A stretch of 55,669 nucleotides of DNA from Candidatus Gastranaerophilales bacterium. GTDB lineage: Bacteria > Cyanobacteriota > Vampirovibrionia > Gastranaerophilales > UBA9579. Where the stretch lies: positions 1 to 55,669 of the forward strand of contig JAQVCB010000002.1 of the NCBI GenBank assembly GCA_028689995.1, given 5' to 3'. The position numbers and the translations under genes are program-made. This document shows, in pieces, positions 26,120-34,818 of this stretch (the stretch's first letter is position 1; each line of letters starts with the position of its first letter). The notes under the pieces are model-generated. The model was not told where the DNA came from, did no database searches, and worked only from the letters and a program-made list of their open reading frames with translations.

Positions 26120-26470
26120 ATGTCAGAAGATGATTCTATAAAACGTTGGTACGATAACGACTTAAGTATGAACAGAGTTCTCAATCTTATGAAAAACTTG
26201 CCTGAACATATTCAGGAAGAACTTGCTGTTACTCTTATACAATTTGCTAATCTTATAAGAAAAAATAGAAAAATTGAAGAAAACGCCTTAAGTATTGGCA
26301 CAAGCAAAGTTCTTGGACTTTATAAAGCTTCAAACAAAAGACGCTGGTATGATAAAAATCCTACATTAATGAGTGCAATGAATATTTTGAACACACTTCC
26401 ACCAAAAGAATTTAAAAATATTGTTGAAGGATTGCTCTTAACATTGACCAATACAACTGGAGAGAAATAA
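26120..26470 (+). CDS. Hypothetical protein with two RWYD repeats
   Basis: A 116-residue soluble protein built from two copies of one motif: KRWYDNDLSMNRVLNLMKN then LPEHIQEE (residue 8 on) and RRWYDKNPTLMSAMNILNT then LPPKEFKN (residue 73 on). Each copy would form a short helical unit; the linker is helical too. AAGGA precedes the ATG at 26120. It is followed by the metK leader but has no shared transcript expected, since metK has its own promoter. Function is unknown. Confidence 0.7.
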   Translation: MSEDDSIKRWYDNDLSMNRVLNLMKNLPEHIQEELAVTLIQFANLIRKNRKIEENALSIGTSKVLGLYKASNKRRWYDKNPTLMSAMNILNTLPPKEFKNIVEGLLLTLTNTTGEK

Positions 26471-26515
26471 AAAACTAAAATCTCTTTGGTTTTTTAAAAT
26501 TGTTCCAATTGTCCC

Positions 26516-26544
26516 TTGATTAATTTTGCAATTTATTCTAACAT
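26516..26544 (+). promoter_or_regulatory. metK promoter
   Basis: TTGATT (26516-26521), 17 bases, TAACAT (26539-26544). The start near 26551 is a few bases before the 5' strand of riboswitch helix P1 at 26558. Confidence 0.6.
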
Positions 26545-26557
26545 TCGATTAATACAA

Positions 26558-26748
26558 CTTATCAAGAGTATGCGCTAAGAATAATCTTTTAAAAAGTAAA
26601 ATTCTAAAGTGCAGTGGCAGAGGGACTGGCCCTATGAAGCCCGGCAACCTGTATCAAAAGTAAGATTTCAATATAAGGTGCTAATTCCAGCAGGATAGTA
26701 TTATCTGGCTATATAACTGCCGAAATACTTATTACCCTGAGAGATAAG
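26558..26748 (+). promoter_or_regulatory. SAM-I (S-box) riboswitch with an extra arm
   Basis: Core elements are in order: P1 CTTATC (26558-26563) with GATAAG (26743-26748), the AAGAG joining region, GAGGGACTGGCCC (26630 on), TGAAGCCCGGCAACC, and AAGGTGCTAATTCC. A long P4 (AGCAGG...CTGCC) follows. These match the SAM-I class that senses S-adenosylmethionine, and the downstream gene is metK. Between AAGAG and the GGGACTGGCCC hairpin, where the class usually has a few bases, this RNA has about 45 more that can fold into an additional hairpin (see findings). Confidence 0.93.
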
Positions 26749-26817
26749 TTGGTATATAAGATATAAACTTATAATACCAACTGAAACCTCTATATACTTG
26801 ATAAGTGTGTCGAGGTT
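26747..26817 (+). promoter_or_regulatory. Probable expression platform of the SAM riboswitch
   Basis: Two hairpins lie between the aptamer and the ribosome site: AGTTGGTATATAAG (26747-26760) with 26768-26782, and AACCTC (26785-26790) with GAGGTT (26812-26817) plus inner pairing. The first shares its base with the 3' strand of P1. The second contains another GATAAG (26800-26805), identical to the P1 strand, so alternative pairings are possible. T runs are poor, so the mode is not clear. Confidence 0.5.
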
Positions 26818-26845
26818 AATTCATTTTATAAGGAGTTTTAGACTT

Positions 26846-28123
26846 ATGGTATCAAAAAGATTCTTATTTACCTCCGAGTCAGTGACCGAAGGTCACCCGG
26901 ATAAGGTATGCGATCAGATTTCAGATGCTATTCTCGATGCATTTTTAGTTAAAGATCCAAATTCAAGAGTAGCAGCAGAAACATCCGTTACAACAGGAAT
27001 GGTTCTTGTTTCAGGTGAAATTACATCAGATTGTTATGTTGATATTTCTAAAGTTGTTAGAGATACCGTTGAAAATATCGGCTATATCGGCAGCTCAAGC
27101 GGCGGATTTGACGCAAGAACATGTGCAGTTTTAACAAGTATTGACGAACAATCACCCGATATTGCAAGTGGAGTTAATGTTGCACTTGAATCACGCGGAC
27201 TGCCAAAATTAAATGAACAACAGCTTAATGAAATTGGAGCTGGAGATCAGGGTATTATGTTCGGCTATGCCTGCGATGAAACCCCTGAATTAATGCCGCT
27301 TCCAATCAGTCTGGCACACAGACTTGCATTAAGACTTACTCAGGTAAGAAAAGAAAACCTTCTTACTTATCTAAGACCTGACGGCAAAACTCAGGTTACA
27401 ATTGAATATATTGATGGGATTCCAACAAAAATTGATACAATTGTAATTTCAACCCAACATGACCCTGTAATTAACGGTGAATCTGACAATGAAAAAATTC
27501 AAAAAATAATTGCCGAAGATATGAAAAAACATGTAATTGATTATGTACTCAAAGATGACAAAGTTAAACCTGATGGATCAACAAAAATCCTTATTAACCC
27601 GTCAGGCAGATTTGTTGTTGGCGGTCCTCAAGGCGATGCAGGTTTAACCGGACGTAAAATTATTGTAGATACATATGGCGGATATTCACGTCACGGTGGC
27701 GGCGCATTTAGCGGTAAAGACCCCACAAAAGTTGATAGAAGCGCAGCTTATGCAGCAAGATATGCTGCTAAAAATATTGTTGCAGCCGGACTTGCTAAAA
27801 AATGTGAAATTCAGTTAGGTTATGCTATTGGTGTTGCTGTTCCTGTATCAATTATGGTTGATACATTTGGAACCGGCATAGTTAGTGATGATGTAATCAG
27901 CGAACTGGTTGAAACAACTTTTGACCTAAGGCCAGCTGCTATCATTCAAAACTTTGATCTTAGAAATCTGCCTGCAAAACATGGCGGATCATTCTACAGG
28001 TTACTTGCTTCATACGGACACATGGGAAGAATTGATATTGATGTTCCATGGGAACGTACCGACAAAGCTGCTCAATTAAAATCTCAGGCAAACGCCTGCG
28101 GCAGCGAAGCAATTAGAGTATAG
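26846..28123 (+). CDS. metK: S-adenosylmethionine synthase
   Basis: Makes S-adenosylmethionine from methionine and ATP in the cytoplasm. The start at 26846 ([13 protein letters not shown]) follows AAGGAG at 26830-26835; a longer reading from 26798 would begin inside the leader hairpins. The 425-residue product has [16 protein letters not shown], the [12 protein letters not shown] hexapeptide region and the [18 protein letters not shown] phosphate loop, all intact. The length is slightly above average because of an insertion near residue 195-235. Expression should fall when SAM is plentiful, through the riboswitch at 26558-26748. Confidence 0.97.
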   Translation: MVSKRFLFTSESVTEGHPDKVCDQISDAILDAFLVKDPNSRVAAETSVTTGMVLVSGEITSDCYVDISKVVRDTVENIGYIGSSSGGFDARTCAVLTSIDEQSPDIASGVNVALESRGLPKLNEQQLNEIGAGDQGIMFGYACDETPELMPLPISLAHRLALRLTQVRKENLLTYLRPDGKTQVTIEYIDGIPTKIDTIVISTQHDPVINGESDNEKIQKIIAEDMKKHVIDYVLKDDKVKPDGSTKILINPSGRFVVGGPQGDAGLTGRKIIVDTYGGYSRHGGGAFSGKDPTKVDRSAAYAARYAAKNIVAAGLAKKCEIQLGYAIGVAVPVSIMVDTFGTGIVSDDVISELVETTFDLRPAAIIQNFDLRNLPAKHGGSFYRLLASYGHMGRIDIDVPWERTDKAAQLKSQANACGSEAIRV

Positions 28124-28148
28124 ATTTATACAAACCATCTTTTACGTA

Positions 28149-28180
28149 AAGAAGCCGGAGATTAATCTTCGGCTTCTTTA
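28149..28180 (+). terminator. metK terminator
   Basis: AAAGAAGCCGGAGA (28149-28162) pairs along 14 positions, one of them G-U, with TCTTCGGCTTCTTT (28167-28180) around a TTAA loop. Confidence 0.78.
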
Positions 28181-28203
28181 TAATCATGTAAAAAAATGTC
28201 TAA

Positions 28204-28401
28204 TTAAAGAACTCTATATGTTACAGGACAGGTCTTTAACATAGACAGCATCTTAACATTATCAGCCCAAAGACAAACTTCAAGACCTTTTCTGTAATAA
28301 TCACAATCCATACAATTTAAATCAAGAAACTCTGTTCGTTCCTTTTTTCTTTTTTTCATATAATCCTGAAGGGTTGGGATGTATCTAACCTTTTGCTTCA
28401 T
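28204..28401 (-). CDS. Hypothetical 65-residue cysteine-containing protein
   Basis: MKQKVRYIPTLQDYMKKRKK at the start, then CMDCDYYRKGLEVC and a later CPVTYRVL. The four cysteines in CxxC...C...C could bind zinc or an iron-sulfur cluster. ATG at 28401 follows GGTGGAG with nine bases; a GTG at 28416 would overlap that site. No family recognised. Confidence 0.6.
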   Translation of the reverse strand: MKQKVRYIPTLQDYMKKRKKERTEFLDLNCMDCDYYRKGLEVCLWADNVKMLSMLKTCPVTYRVL

Positions 28402-28578
28402 ATATCCAATCTCCACCGGGCATAAAATTATTTTTTAGACCACAAAAATACACAACTATATTATTATAATTGTGTGTCATGTTTTTGGGCAATAGTATTT
28501 AAATCATGTTACAATTAGGCATAAAAAAAAGCAGAAACCTATAGTATCCGCTTTCTTTTTTTCAAACTTTTTTAGATT

Positions 28579-28821
28579 TTAATCACTGTTTACAACAAGA
28601 TTTAACTTCTGTTGCACTGGTTCAGCTTCAAATAATTCTCCAACTGCACAACCTATTGATTCGCATAACCTGTCCATATTATCATAAGATGGTTGTGTTC
28701 TGCCGTTTGCCCATGAATATACCGTCTGTTGCGGAAGACCTAATTCTTTAGCAAGTCTGTAGAGACTCCAGCCTCTTTTCTGCCTAGCTACTTCTTTAAT
28801 CCGAATTTTCAGTGTCGTCAC
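28579..28821 (-). CDS. XRE-family HTH regulator
   Basis: An 80-residue DNA-binding protein. Residues 18-62 form a Cro/CI-type helix-turn-helix: WSLYRLAKELGLPQQTVYSW, then RTQPSYDNMDRLCESIGCAV. It has no sensor domain. The start is a GTG at 28821 with GAGAGTAG close upstream. The palindromes at 28881-28946, just upstream, could be its own operator. It may regulate the 65-residue gene to its left or itself. Confidence 0.85.
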   Translation of the reverse strand: MTTLKIRIKEVARQKRGWSLYRLAKELGLPQQTVYSWANGRTQPSYDNMDRLCESIGCAVGELFEAEPVQQKLNLVVNSD

Positions 28822-29323
28822 CTACTCTCGAAAAACTTTTTAACTCTATAAATGCTATATACTATCACTACTCAACTATTTGTTGCTCTGCATCAATGCA
28901 TAATGCAACATATAACTAAGTAAACATTTATGTATACCATTATACACATATTGCAATTTTTTGATACGTATGCGAAATATTTTCATACTTTTAGAGGAAA
29001 ACTGATTTTCATATTGTTTTTATAGTTTTATGACAAAAAAGCTTTATGAATGAAATTTACGAAAATTGATATTTAAACAGGTAAATATAAGACTCCTACA
29101 ATTAATTTAGCATTATTTAAATTTCAATATGTCAAAACTCTAATACTAACTTAAGAAAGTTCAAACTAAAGTTTGGACTTTGACGAAAATATAAGTATAC
29201 TTTTAAAAAACACTAATAAAATCCCTCTTCTAAAATCATTTAAAGCAAGTGAAGTATTGTTTTAATGCCCCTATAGAATTAAAATGATCATATAATCACG
29301 ATTTATTATTTGAGGTAAAATTT
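28822..29323. other. 500-bp intergenic region rich in inverted repeats
   Basis: Lies between the divergent XRE gene and the secreted TPR gene. It has two palindromes near the XRE gene (28881-28946) and a hairpin AAAGTTCAAACT...AGTTTGGACTTTG at about 29156-29182 with one mismatch per arm. No ORF is convincing. Confidence 0.5.
28881..28946. promoter_or_regulatory. Candidate operator palindromes upstream of the XRE gene
   Basis: A nested palindrome TGTTGC...GCAACA (28881-28910) with inner TGCAT CA ATGCA, followed by TGTATA CCAT TATACA (28931-28946). Both are the size of Cro/CI-type binding sites. Confidence 0.4.
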
Positions 29324-30316
29324 ATGCAAAAATTGATTGCTTCTATTTTGTGTATATTTATTATAACAGGCAGTGCCTGCGCAAAAGATACTTCCAGCAA
29401 TTTTAAACAGGGCGTTTTGCAATACAAAAGCGGAAACTATATCGGTTCAATGGAAACCATGCAAAGTATTGTCAAAAACGACCCCGGAGATGCTGTCGCC
29501 CATTATTATCTTGCAATTTCATATGTTAAACTGGGCAAAAAAAACGATGCAGCTAAAGAATATAATAATGTAATTTCATTAAATCCAGCTTCAAAATTAG
29601 TTGACTATGCAAAGCAAGGGCTTGGATATTTGGGAACACAGCAGCAACAAAGTAATCCACAACAACATGGTGGAGTTCCCCAGCCAGAACAACCAGTTGA
29701 GCCAGGTGGCGCTCCCCAGCCTGGACAACCGGGTGAACCCTGGATGCCGGGTGGATCTCCACAGCCAAGGCAACCGGGTGAACCCATACAACCAGATAGA
29801 GCCCCTCAGCCTCCTAATATTCCAAATCTTCCACAAATGAATATCCCTGGAACTAAAGCTGTCAAAGACTATATGTCTGATAAAGTAAGAGAAACTATGA
29901 AAGAAAAGGAATTAAATAAAGTTATTAATGATGCTAATAACAATAATGGTCAGGTTGACCCGAATATTCTTAAAAGATTTGATGATTTCTCAAATAAAAA
30001 ATCTGAAAATAAAACTCCTTCAAAAGAACAAGTTGCACAGGCTATGCAAGTATTATCCGCAGCAGGGATGTCACAAAATTATAACCCGGAAGCTATGCAA
30101 ATGAATATGTTAATGAGTTCATTTGGCGGACAGAATGCATATGGAATGAATTCAGGATATAGCTCCAATCCTATGACGAGTATAATGCCCTTAATAATGA
30201 TGGGACAGAATAATAATCAAAAAATGGATCCTCAGCTTATGGAAACTATGATGACCACTATGATGATGCCTGGAATGATGCAGCTAGGCAATAATAATAA
30301 CGAAAATAATTACTAA
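29324..30316 (+). CDS. Secreted TPR protein with proline-glycine repeats and Met-rich tail
   Basis: A 330-residue protein. Residues 1-20 are a signal peptide (IASILCIFIITGSACA). Residues 24-105 hold two to three TPR units (FKQGVLQYKSGNYIGSMETM, AHYYLAISYVKLGKKNDAAK). Residues 106-165 are a low-complexity linker with recurring PQPGQPGEP and VPQPEQPVEP units encoded by imperfect DNA repeats. The C-terminal 110 residues are rich in methionine, asparagine and glutamine (LMETMMTTMMMPGMMQL). TPR suggests protein binding in the periplasm. The start follows a weak TGAGGT site. Function unknown. Confidence 0.72.
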   Translation: MQKLIASILCIFIITGSACAKDTSSNFKQGVLQYKSGNYIGSMETMQSIVKNDPGDAVAHYYLAISYVKLGKKNDAAKEYNNVISLNPASKLVDYAKQGLGYLGTQQQQSNPQQHGGVPQPEQPVEPGGAPQPGQPGEPWMPGGSPQPRQPGEPIQPDRAPQPPNIPNLPQMNIPGTKAVKDYMSDKVRETMKEKELNKVINDANNNNGQVDPNILKRFDDFSNKKSENKTPSKEQVAQAMQVLSAAGMSQNYNPEAMQMNMLMSSFGGQNAYGMNSGYSSNPMTSIMPLIMMGQNNNQKMDPQLMETMMTTMMMPGMMQLGNNNNENNY

Positions 30317-30444
30317 AAGTAGTCTCAAAAGTGAGAAACGGCGAAAATAGTTTGCGCAAGTGTGAGTAAACTCTGTCTATAAAGATGACATGGAATAGCT
30401 TATATCATAACTTACAGGTACAAGCATTATCTTTCCTGATAAAT

Positions 30445-31053
30445 TTAATCATGATTAATTTCCCTGATGTATTTTTCATAGTAATAACGCATATAAAATA
30501 AGGCCAGAAAGTTATTTACGCAGTGTACTATAATCGTAACTAACAGATTTTCTGTAATATGATACAGCCAGCCAAGATAAAGACCTACCAGTACTGCATA
30601 AATTCCATACCAGACAGTTTTTTTATTGCCGATATGAAATATTCCAAAAATAATACTTGAAATTATTATTCCAAACTGTGCCTGAAGAATCCCCCTAAAG
30701 AAGAATTCTTCCGCAAATCCTGAAAAAACTGCAATTATAAAAGCCCCCGAAAAAGTTATATTTGCGGCAATCGGAGCAATTTCATTATAGGCTTCTTTTA
30801 AGTATCTAAAAAAAGGGATATATTTTGAAAATACATTTATAACCATAAAATTTACAGCTAAAAGCAAACAAATGTTTAAAACAGCAAACATTATATCCCC
30901 AAAATCAGGCTTTATATTCTGGAAAGGATTAATAGGAGTAAAATATCCCCATATCGCAGCTATTAAAAAAAGCAGGCTTTCAACAGTTATAACTGTCAAA
31001 ACAAGTTCTTTTTGATTTATTTCAAAGCTATTAGTCATTTTTAAGTCTTTCAT
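30445..31053 (-). CDS. CPBP family intramembrane metalloprotease
   Basis: A 202-residue membrane protein with about six helices. The family active site is complete: E115, E116 and R120 in AEEFFFRG, H140 in FGIFHIG and a histidine in VHCVNNFLAL. Bacterial members include type II CAAX protease-like and bacteriocin self-immunity proteins. No bacteriocin gene is visible here, so the substrate is unknown. It is convergent with the secreted TPR gene. Confidence 0.87.
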   Translation of the reverse strand: MKDLKMTNSFEINQKELVLTVITVESLLFLIAAIWGYFTPINPFQNIKPDFGDIMFAVLNICLLLAVNFMVINVFSKYIPFFRYLKEAYNEIAPIAANITFSGAFIIAVFSGFAEEFFFRGILQAQFGIIISSIIFGIFHIGNKKTVWYGIYAVLVGLYLGWLYHITENLLVTIIVHCVNNFLALFYMRYYYEKYIREINHD

Positions 31054-31264
31054 AGCTTAAATATTTTTAATCCATATTATATAATTTACATTTATATATA
31101 GAACAATAAATGATAAGATTAGTCATATTCATTGTAAACTGAAATAAATAACCTTGCAGCAGAGATACAAAATATAGCAAAAAAATATTGAATCTCTATC
31201 GAGGTAAAATCTTAGATATTAAAACTGAATAAAGAATAATTTAGCTTAAATTTAAATATAAATT

Positions 31265-33637
31265 ATGAATCAATACAATAAAACATTAAAAGTTCTTGAA
31301 TGGAACACCATACTTCAATATCTTGCCGGGCATTCCACCTCTGAAATGGGGAAGGAACGATGCCTGGATACTCCTTTATATACTGATATAAATAAAATTC
31401 AACACGAGCAATCATTAACTTCTCAGGGGAAATTTTTGCTCGATCAGAATTTCATTCCTCCGCTTGGTGGCATAAGAAGTGTTTCAGAGCCGCTTGATGC
31501 TGCAAAAGTCGGTCAAACATTAAAAAATACTGAATTGCTTGATATTGCTTCAACAATAGGCGCTTCAAGAAGACTGAGATCTTTCTTTTCAAAATATCAG
31601 GAAGAAGCTTCTCTTTTATTTAAAATTGCTGTTAATCTTTTTGAGAATAAAAATCTTGAAGAAGAAATTATAAATACATTTGACGATGCAAATATAGTCG
31701 TAGATTCTGCCAGCCCGGAATTAAAAAGTTTGAGATTAAGCTATAAAGACCAGTCATATAATCTTAAAAATAAATTAAACAGATTAATACAGTCACCCGA
31801 ATTTTCTAAATACCTGCAAGAACCTGTTTATACACAAAGAGGCGAGAGATTTGTTCTTCCTGTAAAAACCGAATTCAAATCTCATGTACAGGGAATCGTG
31901 CATGATAGTTCTGCAAGCGGTGCAACATTATTTATTGAGCCTAAAATAATTGTCGAAATGAACAATGCACTAAAAGAAACTGAGCTTAAAATTGATTATG
32001 AAGTTAACAGAATTCTGTCAGAACTTTCGTATAAGGTTAAATATAATGCCGAAGAAATTGAACAAACTCTTTATATTCTTGCCGAAATTGATTTTATATT
32101 TGCAAAAGCCAAGTATAGTATTGCTTTAAAAGCAATAGAACCCAAATTAAACAATGAAAAAATTATTTCATTAAATAATGTAAAACATCCAATCCTGATT
32201 TCAACCATTGAAAAAGTTGTGCCTAATACTGTTGAAATAGGAAAAAACTGGAACAGTCTAATAATTACAGGCTCTAACACAGGCGGTAAAACAGTTATAC
32301 TTAAAACAACAGGCTTATGCGTTTTACTGGCAAAAGCCGGCCTTCACGTTCCTGCTCTCGAAGCTAACATTTATCCCTTCAAAAACATTTTTGCCGATAT
32401 CGGCGATGAACAGAGTGTAACTCAAAATTTATCGACATTTTCAGGCCATATGATCAATATCATTAAAGTATTAAATAATGTCGACAATGATTCACTCGTA
32501 CTTCTTGATGAAGTTGGAGCAGGAACAGACCCACAGGAAGGTTCTGCTCTTGCACAGGCTATTCTCGAAAGTCTTTATATAAAAGGATCAAGGACAATAG
32601 TAACAACTCATTATGGAGAATTAAAAGCTCTTGCCTATACAAAAAAAGGATTTTACAATGCCAGTGTTGAATTTGATACAGATACACTTGCTCCGACATA
32701 TAAACTTTTAATGGGCATCCCCGGCAAAAGCAACGCAATTACAATAGCTCTCAATTTAGGCCTTGCTGAAGATATTGCGAGCGAAGCACAAAAAATATAC
32801 CTGACACAAAAAGACACTACAGGAGAGGTGATGGAAGGCTTGCAAAATACCCAGCAGGAGCTTTCCCGAAATGCTCAGAAAATTGAATCTGCAAAAGAAG
32901 AAATTGAAAAACTTGAAAAAGAATATAACGACAAAATTGAAAAACTCAATGCAGAAAAAAAACACACGATAAATATTTATAAAAAGAAATTTGACAGTAC
33001 ACTAGGCAATGCAAAAGCAGAAATTAAAGATATTCTTGAGGAAATTAAAAGAACAAAAAGTGAAAAAGTAATAAGAAGGTCTTATAACAGGCTAAATCAA
33101 ATTGAAGATGATCTTAGAAAAAAAGAAATGGCCGAAAGTGAAGAACTTGAACCTGAATTTGAGCCTGTAGCATGGAATGATATTGAAATAGGCCAAATAG
33201 TATTTATTAAATCCCTGAATCAGGATGCAACTTTACTCTGCAAACCTGATAAAAATAACAATATTCAGGTGCAGGTGGGTCTTTTAAAAACAACTGTAAA
33301 AACAGATAAAGTTGTGAAATCAAATTCTAAATCAGTTAAAGAAACTGATAAATCGACTTACTCAGGAAGAAAATTTAATCTTAAACGCAGTGATATCAGT
33401 AATAATCTTGATCTAAGAGGAATGACTGTTGATGATGCCCTGAATAAAACTGATTATTATCTTGACGAAGCATCACTTGCAAACTTAACTCCTGTTTATA
33501 TAATACATGGACATGGAACAGGGGCGTTAAGAGAAGCAATAAGAGATTATTTACGATCATCTCCATACGTGAGCAAATTCAGACCCGGAGAACAAAACGA
33601 AGGCGGCGACGGCGTCAGCGTAGTTGATTTGGCATAA
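31265..33637 (+). CDS. mutS2: Endonuclease MutS2
   Basis: A 790-residue MutS homologue without the mismatch-recognition domains. The ATPase has its Walker A GSNTGGKT at residue 336, the Walker B LVLLDEVGAGTDPQEGSAL and the TTHYGELK block. A long coiled coil covers about residues 515-630, and the C-terminal Smr nuclease domain starts LDLRGMTVDDAL and has IIHGHGTGALR. MutS2 limits recombination and also helps rescue collided ribosomes in some bacteria. No good ribosome site is seen before the ATG. A dispersed repeat follows the stop. Confidence 0.95.
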   Translation: MNQYNKTLKVLEWNTILQYLAGHSTSEMGKERCLDTPLYTDINKIQHEQSLTSQGKFLLDQNFIPPLGGIRSVSEPLDAAKVGQTLKNTELLDIASTIGASRRLRSFFSKYQEEASLLFKIAVNLFENKNLEEEIINTFDDANIVVDSASPELKSLRLSYKDQSYNLKNKLNRLIQSPEFSKYLQEPVYTQRGERFVLPVKTEFKSHVQGIVHDSSASGATLFIEPKIIVEMNNALKETELKIDYEVNRILSELSYKVKYNAEEIEQTLYILAEIDFIFAKAKYSIALKAIEPKLNNEKIISLNNVKHPILISTIEKVVPNTVEIGKNWNSLIITGSNTGGKTVILKTTGLCVLLAKAGLHVPALEANIYPFKNIFADIGDEQSVTQNLSTFSGHMINIIKVLNNVDNDSLVLLDEVGAGTDPQEGSALAQAILESLYIKGSRTIVTTHYGELKALAYTKKGFYNASVEFDTDTLAPTYKLLMGIPGKSNAITIALNLGLAEDIASEAQKIYLTQKDTTGEVMEGLQNTQQELSRNAQKIESAKEEIEKLEKEYNDKIEKLNAEKKHTINIYKKKFDSTLGNAKAEIKDILEEIKRTKSEKVIRRSYNRLNQIEDDLRKKEMAESEELEPEFEPVAWNDIEIGQIVFIKSLNQDATLLCKPDKNNNIQVQVGLLKTTVKTDKVVKSNSKSVKETDKSTYSGRKFNLKRSDISNNLDLRGMTVDDALNKTDYYLDEASLANLTPVYIIHGHGTGALREAIRDYLRSSPYVSKFRPGEQNEGGDGVSVVDLA

Positions 33638-33657
33638 GAATGCTAACTAACCAATCT

Positions 33658-33790
33658 AAGAGCCTGTCTGGTTATAAACATTAAAATCCAATTATAACTG
33701 TAAAAGGCTCGTGCGAAGCGGGAGTACTGGCTAAAGCCGAAACGGCTTGCTTGGCAAGACGTTAGAGGCTTTAGCCAGTACTCGTTCTAA
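33658..33790 (+). repeat. Dispersed repeat, AGAGCCTG...CTCGTTCTAA family, copy B
   Basis: AAGAGCCTGTCTGGTTA, GGCTCGTGCGAAGCGGGAGT, CTGGCTAAAGCCGAAACGGC, TTGCTTGGCAAGACG and ACTCGTTCTAA. It closely matches copy A. Its right end (33771-33790) encodes the last residues and the stop of the zinc-ribbon/YbjQ gene on the other strand. Confidence 0.87.
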
Positions 33791-34505
33791 CAAATATATT
33801 TCGTTCATACTCTGATAAAACCTCAAAACCTTTTAATATAACTGCTGTTCCCATCATTGCTATCATAAAAGTATGCATAGGATTGCTTAATTCAGCATAT
33901 TCTATATCACATCCAATAATTGCATTGGCTCCCTGTTTTAATGCTTCTTTTTTTATTGAATTAATACAAAACTTTTCTCCCAAGTTTAATTTAAGATTAA
34001 ATTCACTGCTTTTACCGCTTAAATCATTCAATTCATCAACGCTAACTGCTGATTGAGAAGTAACAACACCGCAATATTTGACAATCGAGGGTTTGATCGG
34101 TTTTTGAAGTGTAATAACAGGCATTTGAGTTATAAATTTATTGAATTTTAATTTTAATGTATCAAGTTTTTCAGTTGCTTTAACTTTTTGAGATTTTATA
34201 CATTTTTCACAGAACACTTTTGAAGAATCAATTTCAAGTATTATTCTTTCAAGATCATCCAGTTTTCTTACGTCATTAAATAAAATACCCGTTCTTAAGT
34301 TTGATTTACAATCATTACAACAAGTTTCTTTATTTTGAATTTCATTCCCATTACAATAAGGACAAGGTTTGTCAGGATACAATAAAGGGCTTTTGCAATC
34401 CAGGCAATATTCTTCGGCTTGTACTGTATCTTCAAGTTTTTTACCACATTTTATACAATGTTTATGTTTTGACGAGTTATCTTTACCGCAATTTTTGCAT
34501 TGCAT
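33771..34505 (-). CDS. Zinc-ribbon protein with YbjQ-like (UPF0145) domain
   Basis: A 244-residue protein. The N-terminus has several treble-clef/zinc-ribbon pairs: CKNCGKDNSSKHKHCIKCG, CLDCKSP, CPYC, CNDC and CEKC. A basic linker leads to a YbjQ-like domain at about residues 140-225 (VKYCGVVTSQSAVSV, QGANAIIGCDIEYAEL). The YbjQ domain forms pentamers and may bind metals. The last six residues, VRTSTG, and the stop derive from the dispersed repeat at 33658-33790. Such double-domain proteins are uncommon; function unknown. Confidence 0.78.
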   Translation of the reverse strand: MQCKNCGKDNSSKHKHCIKCGKKLEDTVQAEEYCLDCKSPLLYPDKPCPYCNGNEIQNKETCCNDCKSNLRTGILFNDVRKLDDLERIILEIDSSKVFCEKCIKSQKVKATEKLDTLKLKFNKFITQMPVITLQKPIKPSIVKYCGVVTSQSAVSVDELNDLSGKSSEFNLKLNLGEKFCINSIKKEALKQGANAIIGCDIEYAELSNPMHTFMIAMMGTAVILKGFEVLSEYERNIFVRTSTG

Positions 34506-34641
34506 AAATCACCCCACAATTTTGTAAATAAAATATACTGAGAGACCGAAATAACTTTACATAAAAATACTTATAAAAATCCGTCTCAGCTCGATTGACG
34601 AGGCTAAAAGGATTTTTGATTCAAGCTTTTATGTATAATTA

Positions 34642-34671
34642 TTGAATTCGTTTACTATAACAACATATAAT
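34642..34671 (+). promoter_or_regulatory. Promoter for the TadE/TadG-like operon
   Basis: TTGAAT (34642-34647), 18 bases, TATAAT (34666-34671). The start near 34678 gives a leader of about 140 bases that contains the small frame at 34781. Confidence 0.6.
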
Positions 34672-34780
34672 CAAAAGAATCATCGCCAATTGATTATTAT
34701 TAAAATATTTTTCGACAACTTCTTAACATTAAGTAAATTTATATATAAAACAATTCATTTTTTTTTAAAAAGGAGGAATA

Positions 34781-34798
34781 ATGAATATATTGAGATAA
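34781..34798 (+). CDS. Five-codon leader ORF (MNILR)
   Basis: ATG at 34781 follows AAAAAGGAGGAATA, the strongest ribosome site in the region, but the frame stops after five codons. It ends 20 bases before the TadE-like ATG, whose own site (GAGAGTGG) is weak. It could feed ribosomes to the next gene, act as attenuator, or be a false start left after deletion. Confidence 0.4.
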   Translation: MNILR

Positions 34799-34818
34799 GT
34801 ATTCAGGTTTGAGAGTGG

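Larger units (their letters stand above)
34506..34818. other. Intergenic region before the TadE-like gene
   Basis: Holds a stem AAAATCC...GGATTTT at about 34570-34615 enclosing AGCTCG...CGAGGCT, a promoter at 34642-34671, a strong AGGAGG site and a five-codon frame. Confidence 0.55.
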
